Source of the DNA: a bacterium
GTDB lineage: Bacteria; Planctomycetota; Planctomycetia; Pirellulales; Pirellulaceae
Reading direction: 5' to 3'
DNA: 16,948 bases
NCBI GenBank assembly: GCA_030432015.1
Contig: JAUIHJ010000068.1
Coordinates: forward strand, 1-16,948
Shown: positions 8,620 through 14,614 of the stretch, piece after piece
How the letters are laid out: every line of letters starts with the position of its first letter
How positions within the stretch are numbered: position 1 is the first letter of the stretch
Position numbers and translations under genes: made by a program
The notes under the pieces: generated by a model
What the model saw: the letters and a program-made list of their open reading frames with translations, nothing else
What the model was told of the DNA's origin: nothing
Database searches by the model: none

Positions 8620-9174
8620 ATGAAACCACGTCGCACGACAACACCCGGCAGTGCTCGGACTGCGTTACAGATGACACCGATGATCGATATCGTGTTCCAA
8701 TTGCTGGTGTTCTTTATCTTGACGTTTAAGATCGTTTCACAAGAGGGTGACTTCAACATCAAGATGCCGCTGGCGGAGGTCGGCGCCTCGCACTGGGCTG
8801 CCCTCCATGTTGAAACGCTACGGGTTCGCTTGGAAGCGGATGGCGAGGGAAAGCTGTTTCGTATGTCGCTCAATGGTCGCCTGCTGCCCTTCCTGGAAGG
8901 CAAAGATGGTAGGCTCGACATGCAACATCTCCAGGACGAGATCGTGTCGTTGATCGGTGGCGCGGAACGTGAGGCGGACGGTATCAGGAGCCATGCGGAA
9001 GTAGAACTCGATTGCGATTTCGGGCTGAATTACGTGCATGTCATTGAAGCCATCACAGCCGTCTCAGGCTACCGTGGCGACGACGATACGGTCATCACGC
9101 TGATTGACAAGATCACGTTCGGGCCGCCTCGGCGACCGTTATCCCGGAAGGACTCGAATGCGACGCCGCAATAA
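8620..9174 (+). CDS. ExbD/TolR-like biopolymer transport protein, orphan
   Basis: This 184-residue inner-membrane protein has the family layout. A short cytoplasmic N-terminus is followed by one membrane helix at about 20-37 in MTPMIDIVFQLLVFF, with the conserved proton-path Asp23, and then a periplasmic domain of about 145 residues ending in a polar tail. ExbD proteins work with an ExbB/TolQ/MotA-type partner to energise outer-membrane processes; no partner is in the window. The frame is open upstream to 8551, but I start at the ATG at 8620 because the conserved N-terminal region then begins normally. Only a short AGG lies upstream. The first ATG overlaps the stop of a 31-codon frame (ATGA). 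The periplasmic part is longer than in a typical ExbD of about 140 residues. Confidence 0.88.
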   Translation: MKPRRTTTPGSARTALQMTPMIDIVFQLLVFFILTFKIVSQEGDFNIKMPLAEVGASHWAALHVETLRVRLEADGEGKLFRMSLNGRLLPFLEGKDGRLDMQHLQDEIVSLIGGAEREADGIRSHAEVELDCDFGLNYVHVIEAITAVSGYRGDDDTVITLIDKITFGPPRRPLSRKDSNATPQ

Positions 9175-9418
9175 GCTGCGCAAAGCGACCGGGGGCGTTG
9201 ACCATGTGTGCCAGTGTTTCCGCTTCATGCGTTGACCAGAAACGCGGCAAATAATCGGCTGCCGTGGGATCCAGCAAATACCCAGATAACCGATCCGCAC
9301 GTGAATTATCTACGGATCGCAGACAATTCAACCACCGCTTACTCGATGAGGTATTGAAACTGCAAAACCATTCCGGTTCCGTTATGATGGCGAGCGTGAC
9401 TTGGGTCTGGACGGTCGC

Positions 9419-9423
9419 GGAGG
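9419..9423 (+). promoter_or_regulatory. Shine-Dalgarno site of the ASCH gene
   Basis: GGAGG lies 7 nt before the ATG at 9431 and rules out the upstream in-frame start at 9401. Confidence 0.75.
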
Positions 9424-9430
9424 GTTGGAC

Positions 9431-9907
9431 ATGAAGAGAACCTATTCTCAAGGATGGAACGAGATCTTCGGCAAGAATCTGCCCGCAAAGCGGCCACTCG
9501 AGCAAACTTCCAAACCCGCGGTCGGTGCATCATCACTGGCAGACAGCGCAACGACGGTCAGCTCTGCGGACATCGACTGGAAGATGACACGTGCACTGTC
9601 GATCCGGCAGCCCTGGGCCGAGTTGATCATGCTCGGCAACAAGGATGTTGAATACCGATCAAGGGCGACGAACGTCCGAGGCAGGGTTGCGATCTACGCA
9701 TCATTGTCCAAGGAGAGTTTGCCGGAGGCCGAGGATTGGGGGCTCGATCCGAGTCAACTGCCTCGCGGCCTGATCATCGGCACGGTTGAGCTGTACGACT
9801 GCGATGGCGGCGACTGGTACCTTCGTGATCCGAAGCGACTGGCGACGCCAATCAAGCCTACGAAACGCCCACAACCAATCTGGTTTTTTCCATTCGGACG
9901 TGAGTAG
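9431..9907 (+). CDS. ASCH-domain protein with a polar N-terminal extension
   Basis: This is a 158-residue protein. The ASCH domain occupies about residues 53-158, with RQPWAELIMLG at 59-69 and the signature GxKxxExR as GNKDVEYR at 69-76 (Lys71, Glu74, Arg76). GLIIGTVELYDC follows at 113-124, and it ends in the usual PQPIWFFPF strand, so the domain is complete. ASCH domains are beta-barrels related to PUA; members bind RNA or act on modified nucleosides, and the role of this one is unknown. The first 50 residues are not part of the fold: a short aromatic segment, YSQGWNEIFG (5-14), then a Ser/Ala/Thr-rich stretch that looks disordered. It is probably transcribed with the ACT gene 23 bp downstream. 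It ends in TAG. Confidence 0.9.
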   Translation: MKRTYSQGWNEIFGKNLPAKRPLEQTSKPAVGASSLADSATTVSSADIDWKMTRALSIRQPWAELIMLGNKDVEYRSRATNVRGRVAIYASLSKESLPEAEDWGLDPSQLPRGLIIGTVELYDCDGGDWYLRDPKRLATPIKPTKRPQPIWFFPFGRE

Positions 9908-9930
9908 TTGAGGGGTAATCGCGGCATCGT

Positions 9931-10332
9931 ATGCGCCCGGCGATGAGGTCAATCGTAGTGGATCTACTACTTCTCCCCCACACCCTCGCCGTTTGCCGGC
10001 TCGCCGCCCGATCCCCAGTCCCAGTTTGGGCGACTGGCGATTTCGTCTCGATCACCAGCACCGCCGACGAATTGTCCATCGTCTGTCCCCAGGATCGAGT
10101 TCCCAAGGATGCGCAGGCTGTCCGAGGTTGGCGTTGTCTGCAGGTGGCGGGGACGTTGGACTTCACGCAGGTTGGTGTGTTGGCGGCCTTGGCCGAACCG
10201 TTGGCTGAGGCAGAGATTTCGATCTTTGTCATCTCAACGTTCGACACGGATTACTTGATGGTCCGTCAGGCGGACTTGGAGCGGGCGCGCGTGGTGCTGG
10301 GAGAGGCGGGGCATGCAGTAACGGTTCTTTGA
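9931..10332 (+). CDS. ACT-domain protein (CASTOR/ACT_7-like)
   Basis: This 133-residue cytoplasmic protein begins with a short beta segment (IVVDLLLLPHTLAVCRL) and GDFVSITSTADELSIVCP. It then has WRCLQVAGTLDFTQVGVLAALAEPLAEAEISIFVISTFDTDYLMV, the characteristic second half of the small ACT proteins related to amino-acid sensors. By family it should bind a small ligand, probably an amino acid; it has no catalytic domain. The length is normal for stand-alone members. Start 9931 has GAGGGG at 9910-9915, rather far upstream (15 nt); an ATG at 9943 is the alternative. It lies 23 bp after the ASCH stop, so joint transcription is likely, and a structured element follows its stop. Confidence 0.88.
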   Translation: MRPAMRSIVVDLLLLPHTLAVCRLAARSPVPVWATGDFVSITSTADELSIVCPQDRVPKDAQAVRGWRCLQVAGTLDFTQVGVLAALAEPLAEAEISIFVISTFDTDYLMVRQADLERARVVLGEAGHAVTVL

Positions 10333-10352
10333 ACGACGAGTAGGTGTCTCGC

Positions 10353-10386
10353 AACCAGGATTGGTCGCCGCTCGACACGCCTGGTT
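10353..10386. repeat. stem-loop between the ACT and DUF2726 genes
   Basis: AACCAGG (10353-10359) pairs perfectly with CCTGGTT (10380-10386). Inside, GTCG (10364-10367) pairs with CGAC (10373-10376) around a five-base loop, giving a two-tier stem-loop. No T-run follows. It starts 21 bp after the ACT stop and ends 43 bp before the next start, so it could end the ASCH-ACT transcript or act as a leader or operator for the nuclease-like gene. Confidence 0.5.
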
Positions 10387-10418
10387 CCGCTTGCCACAAT
10401 ATTAGCTTCTCAAAATGC

Positions 10419-10424
10419 AAGGGG
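10419..10424 (+). promoter_or_regulatory. Shine-Dalgarno site of the DUF2726 gene
   Basis: AAGGGG lies 5 nt before the ATG at 10430 and favours it over the ATG at 10415, which would place this site inside the coding sequence. Confidence 0.65.
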
Positions 10425-10429
10425 CAGTA

Positions 10430-11089
10430 ATGACGAGATCAAGCGACGAACCCCAGGGCTGCCTGGCTGCGATCCTTCGTTTGTTCGGGGGCAACTTGGG
10501 TGAATTCGCAGCACCGACACCAACGCTGCCCTATCGCCTCCGTGACGATTTCTTGTCACGCGCCGAATATTCTTTCTACCGGGTGCTGCTTGCCGCCGTT
10601 GGTGACCAAGCGGTCGTTTGTCCCAAGGTCAATCTCAACGACGTGTTCTTCGTCGCCCGACCAAATGAGAATCAGGCATATCGAAATAAGATCGACCGCA
10701 AGCACGTCGACTTCCTGTTGTGCCATCCGACCACGATGAAGCCACTCGGCGGGGTAGAACTGGACGACTCCAGTCACCAGCGGGCAGATCGTCGGGCACG
10801 CGATGAATTTGTTGACCGGGTCTTCGCTGCGGCTGGACTGCCGATTGTGCACGTTGTGGCCAGGGCGAGTTACAGCGCGGATGCATTGGCCGGTGAATTG
10901 GCGACATGCTTCGAAAACCCGCTGGCGTCGTTCGCACCTGTCACGGCGGTTCAAGAATCGGGCGAGCCGATTTGCTCAAAGTGTGGTGTTACCATGGTAC
11001 AACGAACAGCATCAAAAGGGCGAAATAAAGGGAATCTGTTTTGGGGATGCCGGAACTATCCGAGGTGTCGGGAGGTCGTTACGTTTTGA
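10430..11089 (+). CDS. DUF2726 nuclease-like protein with C-terminal topoisomerase-type zinc finger
   Basis: This is a 219-residue protein. The DUF2726 domain (about residues 37-165) belongs to the PD-(D/E)XK-like nuclease group. Visible are FLSRAEYSFYRVL (41-53), the KIDRKHVDFLLC segment with Asp94, and the core GGVELDD with Glu110 and Asp112, followed by SHQRADRRARDEFV. The last 40 residues form a four-cysteine zinc finger, C182-x2-C185 and C207-x5-C213, with the FWGCRNYPRC signature of topoisomerase I C-terminal fingers, which bind single-stranded DNA. The layout suggests a DNA-binding, possibly DNA-cleaving protein. The core motif has Asp where classical enzymes have Lys, which is usual in DUF2726 as I remember it. 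Activity is unproven. The gene is co-directional with ASCH and ACT, 97 bp downstream. Confidence 0.9.
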   Translation: MTRSSDEPQGCLAAILRLFGGNLGEFAAPTPTLPYRLRDDFLSRAEYSFYRVLLAAVGDQAVVCPKVNLNDVFFVARPNENQAYRNKIDRKHVDFLLCHPTTMKPLGGVELDDSSHQRADRRARDEFVDRVFAAAGLPIVHVVARASYSADALAGELATCFENPLASFAPVTAVQESGEPICSKCGVTMVQRTASKGRNKGNLFWGCRNYPRCREVVTF

Positions 11090-11443
11090 CCACAGCCAAG
11101 GCGTCACCGCCGATTTCCAGTTAAGAAAGGATGACGCACCGCTTGAATCCTCGGTCGCACCCTGCGTCAGTAAGGGGTCGGCCTAATGCGAAAAACCCCA
11201 TACCCCGCCGGAATAACTAAGTAACAAATCACACGTCAACCACTGAAACTCAAGCAAAGAAAAGCACGTTCACGCTGAACCCATACATCCTGCTGAACTG
11301 TCAGCTGGCGAACGCGCTTTGCGTGACCTGTTTCAGTTTGCCGAGCCGACCCGCGATGCAATATCATGACCGCCTGGACCGGCCATCGGTTCGCTATCGT
11401 GTTGCTAAACCAACCCCATCCTGACAGCCTGACGGAAATCAAA
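11090..11443. other. 354-bp intergenic region before the ThuA-like gene
   Basis: No gene is supported. It holds the terminator-like hairpin at 11132-11169, then an A-rich stretch around 11190-11275. The frame of the ThuA-like gene is open back to 11366, but that extension is polar and lies ahead of a good signal peptide. Confidence 0.5.
11132..11169 (+). terminator. hairpin downstream of the DUF2726 gene
   Basis: TGACGCA (11132-11138) pairs perfectly with TGCGTCA (11163-11169); CCG (11139-11141) and CGG (11152-11154) can add an inner stem. It starts 42 bp after the stop. There is no T-run, so it may be an RNA 3' end structure rather than an intrinsic terminator. Confidence 0.4.
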
Positions 11444-12256
11444 ATGAAGACGGGTTTGCACCTGAGAATTGCATTGGGGCTCATTTTTGCGGTCGCAGCC
11501 AGCGCTTGCGCAGAGGGCAACAAACCGAAGGTGCTGTTTGTCGGCAAACAGCCCGATCATCCCTTCGGCACGCACATGTATCTCCACACTTGCGGCATGC
11601 TGGCCAAGTGCCTGGCGCGCAACGGTGAAATCGAATGCGTTGTCTCCGATGGCTGGCCAAAGGACCCAGGGCAGTTAGACGGCGTCGACGCGATCGTCGT
11701 TTACACCACACCTGCCGCCGAGTTTCTGTTCGATGCTCCACACCGCGGCCAAGTCGAAGGCCTATTGAACAAGGGCGTGGGACTGGTCACCATTCATTGG
11801 GCATCAGCGGTTCGCGAGCAGAATCTGCGCCGCCTCGGACCGATCTGGCTTCGCTATATGGGAGGCACCTGGGTCAGCAACGTTGGGCTGCACACCGGCG
11901 ATTCGCCGCTTAAGCAGTTGGCGGCGGACCACGCCATCTGCCGCGGTTGGCAGGAGTACCAGTTGCACGACGAGTACTACTTGAATCCGACGATCACCGA
12001 CAAGGCGACACCGCTGCTGCAGGTCACCGCCGAGTCGCAGCCGGTTGTGGTGGGGTGGGCTTTCGAGCGGCCGGGCGGCGGCCGCTCGTTCGGCACCACC
12101 TTGGGACACTTCTACACCAACTTCCAGAACGAACCGTTCCGCCGCATGATTGTCAACGCAATCCTCTGGAGTGCCAAAGTGGACGTGCCCCCTCATGGCG
12201 CCGACGTCAACCTCCCAGAAGAGGATCTGGCGCTGCCATCCCGGCCAAAAAACTGA
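11444..12256 (+). CDS. secreted ThuA-like domain protein
   Basis: This is a 270-residue protein. The signal peptide MKTGLHLRIALGLIFAVAAS ends near ACA-EG, so the protein is exported. The ThuA-like (class I glutamine amidotransferase-like) fold follows: KVLFVGKQPDHPFGTH (29-44), the strand VDAIVVYTT (81-89), TIHWA (116-120), HDEYYLNP (175-182) and GTTLGHFYTNF (217-227). In planctomycetes ThuA-like proteins often sit with DUF1080 and sulfatase genes, and they are linked to trehalose and other sugar use. The catalytic function of most members, this one included, is not established. The start at 11444 is chosen because the signal peptide begins there, with ACGGAAATC upstream. The gene converges with the broken dioxygenase gene. 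Confidence 0.92.
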   Translation: MKTGLHLRIALGLIFAVAASACAEGNKPKVLFVGKQPDHPFGTHMYLHTCGMLAKCLARNGEIECVVSDGWPKDPGQLDGVDAIVVYTTPAAEFLFDAPHRGQVEGLLNKGVGLVTIHWASAVREQNLRRLGPIWLRYMGGTWVSNVGLHTGDSPLKQLAADHAICRGWQEYQLHDEYYLNPTITDKATPLLQVTAESQPVVVGWAFERPGGGRSFGTTLGHFYTNFQNEPFRRMIVNAILWSAKVDVPPHGADVNLPEEDLALPSRPKN

Positions 12257-12320
12257 AGGCCCATTTGGAAGTGCTTCGAGTCATCGCTGCTCCGCTGCAC
12301 CAGACGGACTTACCCGCCGT

Positions 12321-12343
12321 ACCGCAAGCGTACCGCCTGCGGT
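12321..12343. terminator. weak hairpin between convergent genes
   Basis: ACCGCA (12321-12326) pairs with TGCGGT (12338-12343) across an 11-base loop, 65 bp after the ThuA stop and 82 bp past the end of the dioxygenase frame. There is no T-run, and the stem is short enough to arise by chance. Confidence 0.25.
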
Positions 12344-12424
12344 GGCCTCCGTCGGTGCGAACGGCGATCGTGTCATGAAGGGTGGTTTGATCGGACATCA
12401 CGGCGCGCGCGGGGAACACCAGAT

Positions 12425-12973
12425 TCAGGGAGTCACTGAGATGCCGGTTCTTGCATACATGATATTGGATCTCAGCACATACTTTCGTTCGTCGCGGACT
12501 TCAGCGCCCATGTGCTTCTACCAGTGGCAAAACAAGAGAGCCATACCCTGTTGTGGCTCAATTTGAACGTCACGGAAAACTGTTTCTCCGCCCGCGAACC
12601 CATCATTGAGGTAGACCATGAAGGTAAGAAAACTCTGGTCACCATTGGCGCGGCGGACGCAACCGTCTCCGTGCCATCTAAATCTTTGACCACGGTCGTA
12701 TCGGTAAAATCGCATTCGCTCATTGAGGCCCACGGCATTCCAACCTTCAACAACCGTCGGAACATCATTCCTGATTCGTTGCCACAATTCGCAAGCCCGT
12801 GCTTCATCTTCGATGAGGACACGATCGTTGTTGCGGATGTCAGCATGGCGCTGCGGTCCAACGTTGGTATTGATCGGAGCTGGCTCAAACCCCAGGGACT
12901 CGCTCCGGGCGATCCACTCTTCGCATTCCTGTTTCGTGAATAGACCGGGAACGATAAAGATCTCGTCGGTCAC
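12425..12973 (-). pseudogene. 2OG-Fe(II) dioxygenase (prolyl 4-hydroxylase-like) interrupted by an in-frame TAG
   Basis: The first 151 codons (GTG start at 12973) encode a normal P4H-type domain: DEIFIVPGLFTKQECEEW at the N-terminus, the iron ligands His101 and Asp103 in FRWHGDG, then LTFMVYLNDGFAGGET. A TAG at 12520-12518 follows GMALLFCHW. The same frame then continues for 30 codons, KHMGAEV and RKYVLRSNIMY, to a TGA at 12427-12425. The continuation matches the expected end of the family, where LLF-x-H-x-L-x-HEG is followed by KYVLR-x-D. It supplies the second iron His and the basic residue that binds 2-oxoglutarate. The stop replaces a position that is usually Leu, so one base change (TTG to TAG) would explain it. 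The truncated 151-residue product should be inactive. TAG is the genuine stop of three other genes here, which argues against recoding. Confidence 0.8.
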
Positions 12974-13202
12974 TTGTACGAGATCGCTGATGCTTCGCTC
13001 CCCTCAATTCACGAATTCACGTCGACCATCGCGCCGGCTTTCATGTTGCGCGCCTAGGCCAGAAGCGGGTGCGTCGAGATCAAGAAACTTTACCACGGCG
13101 TTTGCCACAGATCCAATCCCCCGGATTCGTCTCTATCTTACGCTCGGTCGTTTGTTCGGACGCCTCGTGGCATCTTCATGTTTTTCGATCGCCGATCTCC
13201 GC

Positions 13203-13231
13203 AAAAAGTGAACGTCAGGGGGGCGACGTTC
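13203..13231 (-). terminator. intrinsic terminator on the minus strand
   Basis: On the minus strand, GAACGTC (13231-13225), an eight-base C-rich loop and GACGTTC (13216-13210) form a perfect 7-bp stem. AC and then TTTTT (13207-13203) follow. This is the only hairpin in the window with a real T-run. It implies a transcript arriving from the right on the minus strand, most simply from the small frame at 13215-13364. Confidence 0.5.
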
Positions 13232-13364
13232 CTTCGGTGCTGCGGGTGCGTCCGTTTGTATGAAATTGAAGCTTGATTGTGTCACCTGCATCGAGTCGTT
13301 TACGCCAATCGCCGGATCCGGTACCGTAGTGTTGTACCGCGCTGAACGTCGTCGTAATCTTCAT
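13215..13364 (-). CDS. possible small hypothetical protein (49 aa)
   Basis: ATG at 13364 opens a 49-residue frame beginning MKITTTFSAVQHYGTG and containing DWRKRLDAGDTIKLQF, ending in TGA at 13217-13215. I do not recognise it. In favour, the stop lies within the 3' arm of a minus-strand terminator-like hairpin and the sequence is mixed and soluble-looking. Against, there is no Shine-Dalgarno and it is short. The frame stays open about 25 codons upstream of the ATG without another ATG, GTG or TTG, so it may instead be the remnant of a longer, damaged gene. Confidence 0.3.
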   Translation of the reverse strand: MKITTTFSAVQHYGTGSGDWRKRLDAGDTIKLQFHTNGRTRSTEGTSPP

Positions 13365-13455
13365 GGTTTGGCGCCGCGTGACGATTGCGTCGTGCTCATT
13401 CAGTGCTGAGGTACGGGATATGATGCACGCTTACCGTGAGCAAGAGAGAAGATGA

Positions 13456-13461
13456 AAGGAG
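13456..13461 (+). promoter_or_regulatory. Shine-Dalgarno site of the SnoaL-like gene
   Basis: AAGGAG lies 7 nt before the ATG at 13469 and decides this start over the one at 13436, which would place the site within the coding sequence. Confidence 0.75.
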
Positions 13462-13468
13462 CACTTCC

Positions 13469-13885
13469 ATGAGCTCGATCAAAGAGACGGCAGAGCGCTT
13501 TTTCGATGCCTGCGAGACAGGCGAAGGGTGGGAGGGATCCAAGCAGTACTGCCACGCCGGAGCGATGTTCACGGCTCAGGCTGACGCTCTGGCGGGCGTT
13601 GACACTTTGCAGGCGTACACTGACTGGATGAAGGGGCTGCTCATTCCGATTCCAGATGGACGCTACGAAGTTAGGTCGTTCGCCGTGGACGAGGAACGCC
13701 ACAACGTAACCGCCTACGGCGTGTTTCGGGGTACTCACACGGGAGAGGGCGGACCGATTCCTCCGACCGGAAAGCAAGTCCAGGCGGACTACGTGTATGT
13801 AATGCAGTTCGACGGTGACAAGATCCGCCACATGACAAAGATCTGGAACGACAACATCAGTCTCAAGCAGCTCGGGTGGGTGTGA
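13469..13885 (+). CDS. SnoaL/NTF2-like (nuclear transport factor 2 fold) protein
   Basis: This 138-residue cytoplasmic protein has a cone-shaped alpha+beta fold inferred from MSSIKETAERFFDACETG (helix 1), the CHAGAMF strand, the LQAYTDWMKGLL helix, and the paired strands YEVRSFAVDEERHNVTAYGVFRG and VQADYVYVMQFDGDKIRHMTKIWND. The last segment is the usual ending of SnoaL-like polyketide-cyclase/ester-cyclase relatives. Members range from enzymes to ligand-binding proteins, so no reaction can be assigned. The length is normal. The start is fixed by AAGGAG at 13456-13461. It stands alone, followed 9 bp after its stop by a good terminator, so it is probably monocistronic. Confidence 0.87.
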   Translation: MSSIKETAERFFDACETGEGWEGSKQYCHAGAMFTAQADALAGVDTLQAYTDWMKGLLIPIPDGRYEVRSFAVDEERHNVTAYGVFRGTHTGEGGPIPPTGKQVQADYVYVMQFDGDKIRHMTKIWNDNISLKQLGWV

Positions 13886-13894
13886 AGCGAGAAT

Positions 13895-13929
13895 CACATT
13901 GGCCGGAATTTATCTCCCGCAATGTGTTT
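13895..13929 (+). terminator. intrinsic terminator of the SnoaL-like gene
   Basis: CACATTG (13895-13901) pairs perfectly with CAATGTG (13920-13926). After a two-base bulge, CGG (13904-13906) pairs with CCG (13917-13919) around a ten-base loop. TTT follows at once. It starts 9 bp after the stop. Confidence 0.6.
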
Positions 13930-14527
13930 AGACGCTTCTGATAGCAATCGGCGTCACGAACGCGACGCAGGAGCTGACAGTTGCGATGGCGGCGTCAGAT
14001 GCCGCAGCGTCAAACCCTCCCAACTGGCCGCGTTGATCGCGATGTTCGTGTACCAAGATTCGCTCGAAAAATCGGAAGCTCCGTGCAAAAATCGGCAGTA
14101 GACGCGTATTCAGCCTGTTGCAAGACATCAGGAGCAAACGTTTTTCGGATCGAACTTGATGCCCTGTCAAACGTGACTCATTTGGGGTCGTTTTCTGATG
14201 CGTCTCAGGTCCGGCGACTTCTTGAGACGGTCCAAGGCCTGTCGGCGGCCGCCGATGCTCGCCGCGGAGTTGTCGCCCTTGGCGCTTCCGTGGTTTCGCG
14301 CAACCACCTTGCTCACTTCGCCGATACCGTTTCCCGCCAAGGACTCGCAGTCCTGAGTCGTTGGCGCCTGGCGGCCTCGGTGGAGTAGACCGACGCGGCT
14401 TACGACAACCGAGAATCAGGGCCAGCGGCGATAGAATAAGCCCCGGCGATTCGAGTTACGGGTGTGACTCTTAAGCGCCCTTCCGCCTGCGCTGCCAACC
14501 GTAACCTGCCCTGCTAATCAGGCCCAG

Positions 14528-14540
14528 CCCCTTGAAGGGG
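14528..14540. repeat. short GC palindrome
   Basis: CCCC (14528-14531), TTGAA, GGGG (14537-14540). It lies 74 bp past the 3' end of the FHA gene and could be a transcript-end hairpin for it. There is no T-run. Confidence 0.3.
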
Positions 14541-14614
14541 AAGGTGGGAGGTTCGGGGGCGCCTACGGGAAACGTCGAATTGCATCGATGGCTTTACCTC
14601 TTCGGCCGCGAACC

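Larger units (their letters stand above)
12974..13468. other. 495-bp region between the dioxygenase and SnoaL-like genes
   Basis: No gene over 60 codons is convincing; the + strand frames at 12723-13211 and 13069-13263 are low-complexity or antisense. It contains a possible 49-codon minus-strand gene at 13215-13364 ending in a terminator-like hairpin. Two divergent promoters are expected (dioxygenase leftward, SnoaL rightward), but I could not place them. Confidence 0.45.
13886..14614. other. 729-bp stretch without a recognised gene
   Basis: Apart from the terminator at its start, I recognise nothing. The longest + strand frame (13981-14388, TTG start, 135 codons) ends with an Ala/Val/Leu-rich segment that could be helical. 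It has no motif I know, no ribosome site and only moderate G/C at third positions, so I do not call it. A 59-codon frame from 13922 and an 80-codon minus frame at 13928-14170 are equally featureless. A palindrome, CCCC-TTGAA-GGGG, lies at 14528-14540. The region may be decayed genes or spacer. Confidence 0.5.

Noticed and set aside
12518..12520. TAG recoded as an amino acid (pyrrolysine-type or amber reassignment)
   Set aside because: TAG serves as the ordinary stop of the SGNH/TPR, ASCH and FHA genes, and the position is normally Leu, so a point mutation or error is simpler.
12512..12943. 143-codon + strand frame opposite the dioxygenase
   Set aside because: The minus strand encodes conserved P4H motifs on both sides of the TAG; the + frame is its shadow.
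14447..14470. tRNA T-arm-like sequence GATTCGAGTTAC
   Set aside because: No matching acceptor, D-arm or anticodon arm can be built around it.
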